DNA from: Rhizobium tibeticum
Lineage (GTDB): Bacteria; Pseudomonadota; Alphaproteobacteria; Rhizobiales; Rhizobiaceae
Length of the DNA stretch: 64,000 bases
NCBI RefSeq assembly: GCF_900110205.1
Contig: NZ_FOCV01000005.1
Span: 186,001-250,000, forward strand
Reading direction: 5' to 3'
A program made the position numbers and the translations under genes. Positions 9,120 through 17,676 of the stretch are shown in pieces (the first letter of the stretch is position 1; every line of letters starts with the position of its first letter). The notes below the pieces were generated by a model. The model made no database searches. It saw only the letters and a list, made by a program, of their open reading frames with translations, and was not told where the DNA came from.

Positions 9120-9134
9120 TGATTTAATAACTCA
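9120..9134. promoter_or_regulatory. candidate RirA iron-responsive (IRO) box 2
   Basis: TGATTTAATAACTCA is a second TGA-N9-TCA match, 37 bp from the first and sharing its AT-rich core. The pair strengthens the case for iron control of shmR. It is further from shmR (about 160 bp) and about 90 bp upstream of the divergent gene at 9226. Confidence 0.55.
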
Positions 9135-9225
9135 TATTTTCACCGTAGCGATCAACGTTGCGAAATTGCAACGAAAACCGCATCCGCACGTTCCCCTCCC
9201 GGGTCAACATACAACGGGTGGATGC

Positions 9226-10077
9226 GTGAAGAAAATCATCGTGATTCTAGCGACACTGGGCTGCATTGGGCTTTTGACCGGCGCTCGTCTGCCGGACGAG
9301 GGCCCACTTCCTGCGGTCCGTCCAGGTCAATCCAATACGGCGGCCCCCACCCCGCAACTTCCCCCGATCCCTGAACCGAAACCGGAGCGAAGCGATGCTG
9401 ACACACCGCCCGCCAAACAGGGGCCTCCCGATTTTTCCAACCAGCCGGAAAAGCAGGGGCCGAAACTTCCCTCGCAGCAGACGCTGGAAGAGCAGCATCT
9501 GACGATCGCCGCAGAGAGCGATGCCGAGCATTCGGAATGTGAAAGGGAGCTTCAGATCCTCGGCGTTGTCTTCAAGGACATCGCGCGCATCGACGATGGC
9601 AACGGCTGCGGAATCGACAAACCGATCAAGGTTTCCGAGGCTTTGCCGGGAATAAAATTGAAGCCGGAGGCGGTGTTTCGCTGTCCTGTCGCTCTCGCCT
9701 TGGCCCGCTGGATGAAGGAAAGCGTCATCCCGGCGGCAAGCGTCGCCGCAAAGGACCAAGGCCGCATCGTCGCCGTCAATCAGGCTTCCTCCTATATCTG
9801 CCGCCTGCGCAATGGCGCGGAAACCGGCAAGGTTTCCGAGCACGCGCGCGGCAATGCGATCGACATTGCAAGCTTCAGCTTCGAAAAAGGCAAGGAGGTC
9901 GCCGTTCAGCCGCGCCGGGAGGATCCAACGCTGATCGGCGCCTTCCAGCGGATGATCAGCGCCGCCGGCTGCCTCTACTTCACGACGGTGCTGGATCCTG
10001 ACAGTGACGCAGCCCACGAAACGCACTTCCACCTCGACGTGTTGGAGCGGAACGGAGGATATCGCTACTGCCATTAG
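9226..10077 (+). CDS. extensin-like C-terminal domain protein, secreted
   Basis: A 283-residue protein from GTG 9226 (VKKIIVILATLGCIGLLTG), which gives a clean signal peptide; the longer frame from 9082 would place non-signal residues first and run through the iron boxes. A Pro-rich linker (about 25-90) precedes an extensin-like C-terminal domain with CGIDKPIKVSEAL, CPVALALARWM, NQASSYICR, SEHARGNAIDI and ETHFHLDV. The SEHARGNAIDI and H-x-H elements recall peptidase-like folds of this family, suggesting a cell-wall or periplasmic role. The biochemical function of the bacterial family is not established to my knowledge. Confidence 0.85.
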   Translation: MKKIIVILATLGCIGLLTGARLPDEGPLPAVRPGQSNTAAPTPQLPPIPEPKPERSDADTPPAKQGPPDFSNQPEKQGPKLPSQQTLEEQHLTIAAESDAEHSECERELQILGVVFKDIARIDDGNGCGIDKPIKVSEALPGIKLKPEAVFRCPVALALARWMKESVIPAASVAAKDQGRIVAVNQASSYICRLRNGAETGKVSEHARGNAIDIASFSFEKGKEVAVQPRREDPTLIGAFQRMISAAGCLYFTTVLDPDSDAAHETHFHLDVLERNGGYRYCH

Positions 10078-10150
10078 AGCGCCGTGCGTTCGAATGGGCG
10101 CACGTGCTTTCCGAAAATCGATTCCGATTTTCGGGCTGATGCCGTAGCTG
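10078..10150. repeat. rhizobial REP/RIME-like intergenic palindrome element
   Basis: Directly after the extensin gene, 10111-10120 (CCGAAAATCG) and 10125-10134 (CGATTTTCGG) form a perfect 10-bp stem with loop ATTC. It is preceded by a weaker GTGCG...CGCAC hairpin. The word AAAATCGATTCCGATTTTCGG is familiar from interspersed palindromes of rhizobial chromosomes. It may also stabilise or end the extensin transcript. Confidence 0.55.
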
Positions 10151-10180
10151 GCGTCGCCACCTAAAGGCCGATCTCCCGGT

Positions 10181-10468
10181 TCAATTACCCGCGCGCCGCG
10201 TGCAGACATAGGGTTTCTTCATGCAGGCGATCGTCGGCGTCGAGCAAGCGGCTTTGCCATCGACCACAGCGCAGGTCGAACACTGATCGCTAAATTCCAT
10301 GCAATCGGGATGACGTTTCATGAAATCGGCCATGCTTTCGCCAGCCTGCTCGTCGGCCATCGCGCTGTTGGCGATGAGCAAAAGGACCGCTGCCGCTGCG
10401 AAAGCACAGCGTCGAGTAAAGCCACAGAGCGACATCGTCGTTTCCAATCCAAGCCGGGTGAACCGCAT
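10181..10468 (-). CDS. small secreted Cys-rich hypothetical protein
   Basis: A protein of about 95 residues. The N-terminus holds a signal sequence (AAAAVLLLIANSAMA, cut before DEQAG). The mature part is about 55 residues with six cysteines (DCMEFSDQCSTCAVVDGKAACSTPTIACMKK...), probably disulphide-bonded in the periplasm. AAGGAG lies just before the ATG at 10468; an in-frame ATG at 10435 is possible. No known domain. It ends just beyond the palindrome at 10111-10134. Confidence 0.65.
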   Translation of the reverse strand: MRFTRLGLETTMSLCGFTRRCAFAAAAVLLLIANSAMADEQAGESMADFMKRHPDCMEFSDQCSTCAVVDGKAACSTPTIACMKKPYVCTRRAGN

Positions 10469-10492
10469 CAACTCCTTGCGTTGCTGAAAGGT

Positions 10493-12172
10493 TCAGAACA
10501 ACCCCTCGATATAGCCCTGGTCATTGAGGTAGATGCGCTCCGCCGAGGGCGATCTCGGCAGACCTGGCATGGTCATGATTTCGCCGGTGATTGCGACCAC
10601 GAAGCCGGCTCCCGCCGAGAGGCGGACTTCGCGCACCGGCACGATATGTCCTTCCGGCGCGCCGCGCAGGTTCGGATCGGTCGAAAAGGAGTATTGTGTC
10701 TTGGCCATGCAGACCGGCAGGTGCCCGTAACCCTGCTCCTCCCAGGTCAGCAGCTGGTCTCTCACAGCCTTGTCCGCCGTCACCTCACCCGCGTGATAGA
10801 TCTTCGAGGCCACGATCTCGATCTTCTCGAACAGGGAGACATCGTCGGGATAGAGCGGCTCGAATCTCGACTGTCCCGATTCCGCAAGCTCGACCACCTT
10901 GTAGGCAAGCTCCTCGATGCCGGCAGAACCCTCGGCCCAGTGCCGGCACAGGATCGCCTCCGCCCCGAGGCGGGAGACATACTCCCTCACGGCTGCGACT
11001 TCCGCATCCGTATCCGAGACAAAATGATTGATGGCGACGACGACGGGAACGCCGAACTTGCGAACATTGGCGATATGGCGGCCAAGGTTGGAGCAGCCCT
11101 TCTTCAGCGCGGCGACATTCTCCGTTCCGAGATCGTCCTTCCTCACCCCGCCATTCATCTTGAGCGCGCGCACCGTCGCAACAATGACGGCGGCATCGGG
11201 CTTCAATCCGGCTTTGCGGCATTTGATATCGAAGAATTTCTCGGCACCGAGATCCGCACCGAAACCGGCTTCCGTCACGACGTAGTCGCCGAGCTTCAAC
11301 GCCGTCTTGGTGGCGATCACCGAGTTGCAGCCATGCGCAATATTGGCAAAGGGGCCTCCATGCACGAAGGCCGGATTGTTTTCCAATGTCTGGACGAGGT
11401 TGGGCTGCATGGCGTCCTTCAGGAGAACCGCCATCGCGCCGTCCGCCTTCAAGTCGCGGGCATAGACGGCCGTTTTGTCGCGGCGGTAGCCGACGATGAT
11501 ATTGCCGAGACGCTCCTCCAGATCATTGAGATCCCTGGCGAGGCAGAGAATGGCCATCACCTCGGAAGCCACCGTGATGTCGAAGCCGTTCTGCCTGGGA
11601 AAGCCGTTGGCGACGCCGCCCAGCGAGGAGACCATCTCGCGCAGCGCACGGTCGTTCATGTCCATCACGCGCCGCCACGTGACGCGCCTGAGATCGATAT
11701 CCTGTTCGTTGCCCCAGTAGATGTGATTGTCGATCATCGCGGCGAGCAGGTTATGGGCGGAGGTGATGGCGTGGAAATCGCCGGTGAAATGCAGGTTGAT
11801 GTCCTCCATCGGAATGACCTGCGCATAGCCGCCGCCCGCAGCGCCGCCCTTCACCCCGAAGCATGGTCCGAGCGAAGCCTCGCGGATGCAGACGATGGCC
11901 TTCTTGCCGATCCGGTTCAGCCCATCGCCGAGGCCGACGGTGGTCGTCGTCTTGCCCTCGCCTGCCGGTGTCGGATTGATTGCTGTGACGAGGATCAGCT
12001 TGCCATCGGGCTTGTCTGCCTGCGCGGCAATGAATTGGGCACTGAGCTTGGCCTTGTCATGCCCGTATGGCGCCAGTTGTTCGGCCGGGATGCCGAGCTT
12101 TGCACCGATTTCGAAGATCGGCTTCTTCTCCGCCGCGCGCGCGATCTCGATGTCGGATTTGTATGCTGCCAT
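10493..12172 (-). CDS. fhs: formate--tetrahydrofolate ligase
   Basis: A 559-residue protein, the normal family length. It ligates formate to tetrahydrofolate with ATP, giving 10-formyl-THF for one-carbon metabolism. It carries the ATP-binding motif [18 protein letters not shown] (about 64-81), [14 protein letters not shown], and HLTGDFHAI-like [15 protein letters not shown]. The start [12 protein letters not shown] at 12172 has GGGGA with good spacing; the upstream in-frame extension (to 12283) is not conserved-looking. No folD or purU neighbour is present. Confidence 0.97.
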   Translation of the reverse strand: MAAYKSDIEIARAAEKKPIFEIGAKLGIPAEQLAPYGHDKAKLSAQFIAAQADKPDGKLILVTAINPTPAGEGKTTTTVGLGDGLNRIGKKAIVCIREASLGPCFGVKGGAAGGGYAQVIPMEDINLHFTGDFHAITSAHNLLAAMIDNHIYWGNEQDIDLRRVTWRRVMDMNDRALREMVSSLGGVANGFPRQNGFDITVASEVMAILCLARDLNDLEERLGNIIVGYRRDKTAVYARDLKADGAMAVLLKDAMQPNLVQTLENNPAFVHGGPFANIAHGCNSVIATKTALKLGDYVVTEAGFGADLGAEKFFDIKCRKAGLKPDAAVIVATVRALKMNGGVRKDDLGTENVAALKKGCSNLGRHIANVRKFGVPVVVAINHFVSDTDAEVAAVREYVSRLGAEAILCRHWAEGSAGIEELAYKVVELAESGQSRFEPLYPDDVSLFEKIEIVASKIYHAGEVTADKAVRDQLLTWEEQGYGHLPVCMAKTQYSFSTDPNLRGAPEGHIVPVREVRLSAGAGFVVAITGEIMTMPGLPRSPSAERIYLNDQGYIEGLF

Positions 12173-12329
12173 CCCCGTTTCCCCACTCTTCTCTGCGCTC
12201 GATCGGCGCCGCATATGTTTCAACGGGATAGCGAAATATGCCGCGACTGTGAATAGTGCGCTCGTTGCCCGACGCTCGTCCAAGCCGCTATCCGTCAGAC
12301 ATCGAACCTATCCATTGCGAGGACAAAAC

Positions 12330-12374
12330 ATGAAATCACTCGAACTCATCGAGTGCATCATCCTTTCGAACTGA
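12330..12374 (+). CDS. possible 14-residue leader-type peptide
   Basis: MKSLELIECIILSN, ATG 12330 to TGA 12374. A GAGGA ribosome site sits 6 bases upstream. The frame contains a small hairpin (CACTCGA-ACTCA-TCGAGTG, 12337-12355). It has three Leu and three Ile codons, but no leucine or isoleucine gene follows; the next plus-strand gene is the LuxR-type regulator 300 bp away. It may be a regulatory uORF, part of a small RNA, or chance. Confidence 0.25.
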   Translation: MKSLELIECIILSN

Positions 12375-12617
12375 CCAAAAAGCGAGATGACGGACACGAT
12401 CTGATCCCGAAATGATTCGAAAGTCCTGGCGCCTGGCCGCGGGCGCCCGAAACTTCGGCCCGCGCGGGCGCTCACGTCGCCTTCGCATGGATGGAATGGG
12501 CCACGCCGTCTCCTTGGGTTGCGTTTCCAGCGGGCACGAAAACAACCATAGGCCGATCCCTGTGGTTAAAGTAATACAATTGCAATTAATCACTGCGCGC
12601 CGCGCTGTTTCGCACTA

Positions 12618-12635
12618 GCAAATATATCAGTTTGC
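12618..12635. promoter_or_regulatory. 18-bp dyad upstream of the LuxR-type gene (possible operator)
   Basis: GCAAATATATCAGTTTGC has 5-bp arms GCAAA / TTTGC in an 18-bp span, the size and symmetry typical of lux/tra boxes. It ends 42 bp before the start of the LuxR-type gene, so it could be an autoregulatory site. Confidence 0.35.
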
Positions 12636-12677
12636 ATATTCTATGGCGCTGATATGAAGGTAAGCAGGGACGCATTC

Positions 12678-13404
12678 ATGTCTTACATGACGACCTCGGA
12701 ACGGCAGCTGTCTCTCGTCACGGAGATTTCAGCGGCCAACACCAGGGCCGAATTCGCACAAGCTCTCGTTGGGGCAGCACGCGCTTACGGTTTCCGGCAT
12801 ATAACCTTGATGCATGCCCCCCGCTCCCGAAAGCATTCTTTTCAAAACCCTTGTCATCGAAACCTCGCTTCCATCTGCATACTTCAACCAGTTTGACCGC
12901 GCCCGCATCATGCGCCTTCCGACGCTGTCGACGGGAATGGGCGAGTCGGCGCTGCCGCGTTCCTGGAACCTTTCCGACAATGCCTGCGACAGTATTTTCC
13001 CGGATGAGTTGAGCAAGCTTCTGCGCGCCTTCGGCATACCGACGGGCGTCGCGGTGCCCGCCTATACACGCGACGGTGAGCGAATCCTGTTCTGGCTGGC
13101 GGGCGAGCGCCCACCGCTCGGGCAGACGGAGCTCAACGAACTCACGATGGTGACCCTCCATTTGCTCGACGCGTATCACCGCACGAAGCAATCGAAGCTC
13201 ATGGAACACCCGCCCCTTTCTGCCCGCGAACGGGAGGTCGTCCGCTGGACGGCACAGGGAAAAACGTCGATCGAGATCGGCCAAATCCTTTCGCTATCCG
13301 ATCACACCGTGAACGCCTATATGACAAGCGCCATCAAAAAGCTCGACTGCGTGAACCGGACGCAGCTTGTCGCCAAGGCGATCCGGATGAAACTGATCAT
13401 CTGA
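12678..13404 (+). pseudogene. LuxR-family transcriptional regulator, broken by a one-base frameshift
   Basis: Two overlapping frames together encode one LuxR-type protein of about 240 residues. The first (12678 to 12896) reads MSYMTTSERQLSLVTEISAANTR... as part of a ligand-binding-type N-domain; the second (usable from about 12814 to 13404) continues it and ends in a GerE helix-turn-helix (LSAREREVVRWTAQGKTSIEIG, SDHTVNAYMTSAIKKL). The switch occurs at a C6 run, 12817-12822. Dropping one C restores ...LMHAPAPESILFKT.... The start at 12678 has AGGGA 7 bases upstream. No luxI gene is nearby, so an intact version would be a LuxR solo. Real mutation, programmed slippage and sequencing error are all possible. 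Confidence 0.75.
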
Positions 13405-13413
13405 ACAAGGTGC

Positions 13414-14535
13414 TCAGCGATCGAGTACGGAGCGAATCTCGACGAGATTCGACCGGACGCGAAGAATGTAGAAGCCCATCGTCGCCAGATGGCTCGGCAT
13501 GATCCAGCCGTCTTCCCGGCCGTTGGAAATAATTGCCGGCTGGATCTGCAACGCCGCCTGGAACTGCCTCATCGTTGCGCTAAAGATTGCGCCCAGATTG
13601 CGCTCCGCGACGACTTGAGAAAAGTCGGATTGTGCGGCCGCAAGGATCGCGTAGTAGGCATAAAGCTGACCGTAGGCGAACCAGAAGCGGTCGTCGGCGC
13701 GTGTATCGAACCAGCCGCGATGATGGTTCTGCGAGCGGTCGGCGAGCACATCAGAGGTGCTACCGAGATCGTTGGCGATGCGGTCGATGAACTGGATCAG
13801 GTTGTCCGCGCGTCCATCGAAGATCGCGTTGCAGGCGGCTAGATCGGCATTGAATTTGCGCAGGCTTTCGAGAGCGGAGCGATAGTAGCTTGGTGACGGC
13901 GTCTTCGGCCCGAACGGATCAAGTCCGAAATACCAGCTGTACTCGTCGAACTGCAGATTGCCGCGCGCCCTTTGCAGATCGTTGTTGATCCCCGACGTGC
14001 CCCGCACGCGGCCAAGCGTATCGACGAGTTCGACCGAGGTGCGACGAACCGCCTGGTTCACGCCACGCTGAAACGACGCCTTGTTGTCGAGGAACGGCGT
14101 GTGATCCCAGTCGACGCCGAAGAAGCCGAGACGATAGAGGAGCATGGAGGAGATCCACGCATTCTGATTGACGTTGAAGTCCGTCAGATCGGCCGCGACA
14201 TCGACGATGGCCGAGCGCTGGCAGGTCTTGGTCGCCGACCCGCCTGTTGTCGGCAGTTCCTGACCGGCAGGAACCTTGCGCTCCGAAAGTCGGTACTCGT
14301 TGACGAAAGCAGGGTTGAATCCGGACCAGACCTGTGTCTGCCAGATGAAATAGCAATAGAGAACAGCAAGCAGCCCGATCAAGCCAAGGATTGGCAACCG
14401 GACCATCCATGTGCGCTGTACATACCAGCCACGGGCGGCGATAAATGGCCAGAAAGCCCAGGCGAAGAAGATCCGCGCAAAGCGTGCGATGGTCCGGCCG
14501 ATCAGCCTGAAAAAACCGGCGATCCGGTCGAGCAT
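13414..14535 (-). CDS. DUF2333 family protein, membrane-anchored
   Basis: A 373-residue protein. A basic amphipathic N-terminus and one membrane segment (LPILGLIGLLAVLYCYFIW, about 47-65) are followed by a large extracytoplasmic domain with NQNAWISSMLLYRLGFFGVDWDHTPFLDNK-type residues (W-x-P-x-x-FLDNKAxFQRG, about 130-160) and DEYSWYFGLDPFGP. This matches the DUF2333 family, whose function is unknown to me. The gene at 14642 lies about 100 bp upstream on the same strand and is a likely partner. Confidence 0.8.
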   Translation of the reverse strand: MLDRIAGFFRLIGRTIARFARIFFAWAFWPFIAARGWYVQRTWMVRLPILGLIGLLAVLYCYFIWQTQVWSGFNPAFVNEYRLSERKVPAGQELPTTGGSATKTCQRSAIVDVAADLTDFNVNQNAWISSMLLYRLGFFGVDWDHTPFLDNKASFQRGVNQAVRRTSVELVDTLGRVRGTSGINNDLQRARGNLQFDEYSWYFGLDPFGPKTPSPSYYRSALESLRKFNADLAACNAIFDGRADNLIQFIDRIANDLGSTSDVLADRSQNHHRGWFDTRADDRFWFAYGQLYAYYAILAAAQSDFSQVVAERNLGAIFSATMRQFQAALQIQPAIISNGREDGWIMPSHLATMGFYILRVRSNLVEIRSVLDR

Positions 14536-14641
14536 CGTCTTCTCCTTGCCGTGATGGGCGAACGTTGTCTGCGCACTGACATATGCGCTCGCTCCGGGAA
14601 GGACAATATCATGCTGATATTATTGTTTCTTCGCCGAGAGG

Positions 14642-15715
14642 CTAAGAGCGCAAGAAGCGCAAGCGCAGACGCTTGGAGATTTTCGTCGTATCGATGATCG
14701 GCCCGCCGGAGCTTTCCTCCGGCTCCTGCTGGAAGGCCCCGAACTTGCTCGCGAAGACGGCGTCCGCCATCCGCTTGCGATGCTCCAGTTCCTGCGGCAC
14801 CAGCATGTTACGCTCAAACAGTTCGATCGGACCGGCAATGGCGGGAAAGAGTTCGGCTGAAATCTGGACTTTCGAACCCGGAATGTCGGTGTCCACCTGT
14901 GCCTGATAGATCAGCAGTCGCTCTTCGGTGTCGATCACCATCTTGCGGCTGAGGGCGTTGCACTGGCCGACCTGGCTATTTAGCGCATCGACGAAAACCT
15001 GGAAGAGATTGATGAAGCGTTCGCGGCGCTGGCTATCCTCGCGCATTGCGCGTTCTTCGTCGGCAACGCGGCCAGCGTCCGCCTTCAGGGCGCGCCGCTC
15101 TTCTTCCATGCGCTCCCATTCGGCCCTGCTTCCGTAAAGGCCAATCCTGCCCTGCGTCGTGAGCGCCCTGGCATTCAATTCACGGATGCGCAGGCGCGCG
15201 ATATCGATCTTGTCGACAAGCCGACGGCGCTGCTCGACGACACCGATCAGCCCATGCTCCCCCAACTTATGAAAGTCGATGCCGATCGCGCGGTAGCTCG
15301 CGATGACACCCGTGGTGGCATCCGACTTCACCAGCAGGTCGCGCAGCCGTTCCACGACAGGAGCAGCGCGCACCCGCGCGCTATGGCGACGCCACATGCG
15401 CTGGCGCGAAAAGCGACCGATGAATTTTTCGCCCGCGGTCAGGCCACGGAAGCTGTCGAGATCCGACGAAACCTTGATCGTCAGCGTATCGAGGACGCAA
15501 ACGAGTTCCGCGAGGAGATTGGTCAGGCTCGCGCCGTTTGCGACAAACGCCTGGAAGCGGCCGTTCTCGACAAGAAAGCGCTCATCGTCGACCGCGGCCC
15601 CATGGCGTGCAAACTCGCTGATGAAGTCGACGCAGACCCTGGCTTCAAGACGCAACTGTTCCACGAGCGCTCGCGCGGCTTGCAGCTGCGTGTCGAAGGA
15701 AAAAGGCTTGCGCAC
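14642..15715 (-). CDS. hypothetical coiled-coil-type protein next to DUF2333 gene
   Basis: A 357-residue protein without signal peptide or membrane segment. It is rich in Arg and Glu, with long predicted helices, notably residues about 180-260 (EWERMEEERRALKADAGRVADEERAMRED and onward), which look like a coiled coil. The C-terminus is basic (KISKRLRLRFLRS). No domain is recognised with certainty. It sits upstream of the DUF2333 membrane protein on the same strand, suggesting a cytosolic partner of that protein. Function unknown. Confidence 0.65.
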   Translation of the reverse strand: MRKPFSFDTQLQAARALVEQLRLEARVCVDFISEFARHGAAVDDERFLVENGRFQAFVANGASLTNLLAELVCVLDTLTIKVSSDLDSFRGLTAGEKFIGRFSRQRMWRRHSARVRAAPVVERLRDLLVKSDATTGVIASYRAIGIDFHKLGEHGLIGVVEQRRRLVDKIDIARLRIRELNARALTTQGRIGLYGSRAEWERMEEERRALKADAGRVADEERAMREDSQRRERFINLFQVFVDALNSQVGQCNALSRKMVIDTEERLLIYQAQVDTDIPGSKVQISAELFPAIAGPIELFERNMLVPQELEHRKRMADAVFASKFGAFQQEPEESSGGPIIDTTKISKRLRLRFLRS

Positions 15716-15808
15716 CGGGACGCCTCCATCAATCCGTTATGGCGAAATGAATCGGTTAGGGCGAAACTAGCGCATAAGCCGCCGAACCGGAATCGATTTG
15801 AGGAACGA

Positions 15809-16411
15809 TCATAGCGCTTCGGCGAGCCATTCCCCGTTCATGGCGTCATCCCAATGGCGCCGGCACAGGGACACGTACTTTTCGTTGCCGCCGACGTCGA
15901 TCTGTGCGCCTTCGCGCAGCACCTTTCCTTCTGCGTCGAGGCGCACCACCATCGTCGCCTTGCGCCCGCAATGGCAGATGGTCCGGACCTCGCGCATCTC
16001 GTCAGCGATCGCGAGAAGCTCCTCAGACGCGGGAAACAGCTTCCCTTGAAAATCGGTCCTGAGCCCATAGACCATGACTGGAATGTTCATGCGGTCGACG
16101 ATCCGGGCGAGCTGCCAGACATGCGCGCGCGTCATGAAGTGAGCTTCGTCGACGAAGACGCAAGCGATTGGCTCCCCCTCCTTGCTGAGGTCGCCGATCA
16201 AGGCCTGCAAGTCCGCTTCCGGTTCGAAGGCGACCGCGCTCGCCTTGAGCCCGATGCGGGAGCCGATAATCCCCTTTCCGACGCGCTCGTCGAAGGCCGC
16301 AATCAGCAAAACGACACGCATGCCGCGCTCCTCGTAATTATAGGAGGCCTGCAGCAGCATCGTCGACTTGCCGGCATTCATGGTCGAGTAGTTAAAATAG
16401 AGTTTTGCCAT
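15809..16411 (-). CDS. tdk: thymidine kinase
   Basis: A 200-residue type II thymidine kinase, phosphorylating thymidine with ATP in the salvage pathway. Start MAKLYFNYSTMNAGKSTMLLQ at 16411 has GGAG at good spacing; its P-loop is NAGKST. The DEAH-like catalytic region is CVFVDEAHF (about 85-93). GLRTDFQGKLF is the lasso-region motif, and Cys/His residues (ICHCGRKA, SLCRRHW) form the zinc site. The longer frame to 16810 is not part of the gene. Confidence 0.96.
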   Translation of the reverse strand: MAKLYFNYSTMNAGKSTMLLQASYNYEERGMRVVLLIAAFDERVGKGIIGSRIGLKASAVAFEPEADLQALIGDLSKEGEPIACVFVDEAHFMTRAHVWQLARIVDRMNIPVMVYGLRTDFQGKLFPASEELLAIADEMREVRTICHCGRKATMVVRLDAEGKVLREGAQIDVGGNEKYVSLCRRHWDDAMNGEWLAEAL

Positions 16412-16646
16412 CGTTTTCTCCGTCCTTCGCTTCTTGGAAGCTCGAAACTGCGAAGAAAAGTCCCTCATTTTGATAATCACAGGAAAATCGAGGCCAGAAA
16501 CCGTCAAAACCCTTGAAAACCCGGCATTCCGCGAAAAATGCCCTACGTCGCAATCGGGTACTGCAATGCGGCGCAAACGCGCTCGGGTCGCTTGTAAAAC
16601 TCGGCTATTGGTGATTGGCTTGGGAACGCAAGACTGGGAGTCAAAA

Positions 16647-17600
16647 ATGAAAACGACAAGCGCATTCAAACTGACCACCGCCACCGCAGTTGCCGCCCTC
16701 TCTGTCGCAACAGCAGCATTCGCCGCAGATCCCGATAGCTGCTCGGCCGTGCGTCTTTCAGACGTCGGCTGGACGGACATCACCGCCACCACCGCCACCG
16801 CCGCAGTCATTCTGAAGAACCTCGGCTACGAGCCGGATGTCAAGGTTCTCTCGGTTCCGGTCACCTATCAGTCGATGAAGAACAAGGACATCGACGTGTT
16901 CCTCGGCAACTGGATGCCGGCCCAGAAGAAGGACGTCCAGCCCTACCTCGATGAAAAGACTGTCGATTCCCTCGGCGTCAACCTCGAGGGCGCCAAGTAC
17001 ACGCTGGCAACCAATGCCAAGGGCGTTGAACTCGGCATCAAGGATTTCGGCGACATCGGCAAGCACAAGGACGAGCTCGACGGCAAGATCTACGGGATCG
17101 AGCCGGGCAACGACGGCAACCGCCTCGTCATGACCCTGATCGAAAAGAACGAGATGGGAATGGGCGGCCTTGAACTCGTCGAGTCCTCCGAACAAGGCAT
17201 GCTGGCGCAAGTCGCCCGCGCCGAGAAGGAAGGCAAGCCGGTCGTATTCCTCGGTTGGGCGCCCCATCCGATGAACGAAAACTTCAAGATGAGCTATCTG
17301 ACGGGCGGCGACAGCACCTTCGGTCCGAACTTCGGTGGCGCGACGGTCTACACCAACACCCGTGCCGGCTACACCGCCGAATGCCCCAACGTCGGCAAGT
17401 TCATCTCGAACCTGAAGTTCAATCTGGAAATGGAAAACCAGATCATGGGCAAGATCCTCAACGATGGTGAGGATCCGCAGGTCGCCGCGACCGAGTGGCT
17501 GAAGGCAAATCCGAACGCAGTCGATCCCTGGCTCGCAGGCGTCACGACGAAGGACGGCAAGGACGCCCTTGCCGCCGTGAAGTCGGGCCTTGGCCTTTGA
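16647..17600 (+). CDS. choX: choline ABC transporter substrate-binding protein
   Basis: A 317-residue periplasmic protein with a signal peptide cut after AAFA (about residue 23). It matches ChoX: DVGWTDITATTATAAVILKNLGY, VFLGNWMP, GIEPGNDGN and FLGWAPHPMN. The tryptophans in GWTD, NWMP and GWAP are positioned to form the aromatic cage that binds choline by cation-pi contacts in this family. GGGAG precedes the ATG at 16647; the longer open frame upstream is non-coding. First gene of choXWV. Confidence 0.95.
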   Translation: MKTTSAFKLTTATAVAALSVATAAFAADPDSCSAVRLSDVGWTDITATTATAAVILKNLGYEPDVKVLSVPVTYQSMKNKDIDVFLGNWMPAQKKDVQPYLDEKTVDSLGVNLEGAKYTLATNAKGVELGIKDFGDIGKHKDELDGKIYGIEPGNDGNRLVMTLIEKNEMGMGGLELVESSEQGMLAQVARAEKEGKPVVFLGWAPHPMNENFKMSYLTGGDSTFGPNFGGATVYTNTRAGYTAECPNVGKFISNLKFNLEMENQIMGKILNDGEDPQVAATEWLKANPNAVDPWLAGVTTKDGKDALAAVKSGLGL

Positions 17601-17611
17601 AACTGATGAAC

Positions 17612-17640
17612 GGGGCGGCCCTCGCCGCCCCTTCTTGTTT
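17612..17640 (+). terminator. hairpin between choX and choW (probable partial terminator)
   Basis: GGGGCGGC-CCTC-GCCGCCCC is a perfect 8-bp stem followed by TTCTTGTTT, starting 11 bases after the choX stop and 37 bases before choW. Such structures typically leave binding-protein mRNA more abundant than permease and ATPase mRNA. Confidence 0.75.
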
Positions 17641-17676
17641 CACCTCGATCTTTGCTCTTTCGGATAGGCGCGCTCC

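Larger units (their letters stand above)
12173..12677. other. 505-bp intergenic region with a leader-like mini-ORF, a GC-rich hairpin region and a dyad
   Basis: Between fhs (minus) and the luxR-type gene (plus) no ordinary gene is supported. It contains a 14-codon ORF with a strong ribosome site (12330-12374), a GC-rich segment around 12440-12475 able to fold (GCGCCCG ... CGGGCGC), an AT-rich promoter-like zone 12550-12650, and an 18-bp dyad at 12618-12635. Confidence 0.5.

Noticed and set aside
9082..9225. N-terminal extension of the extensin-like gene back to ATG 9082
   Set aside because: It would place about 48 residues before a perfect signal peptide and read through both iron boxes; GTG 9226 is better.
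10310..12256. 648-codon open frame opposite fhs
   Set aside because: Exact antisense of formate-THF ligase; composition is that of a GC-rich shadow.
12336..12593. 85-codon minus-strand frame between fhs and luxR
   Set aside because: Arg/Pro-rich, without ribosome site; overlaps a GC-rich hairpin and looks like chance.
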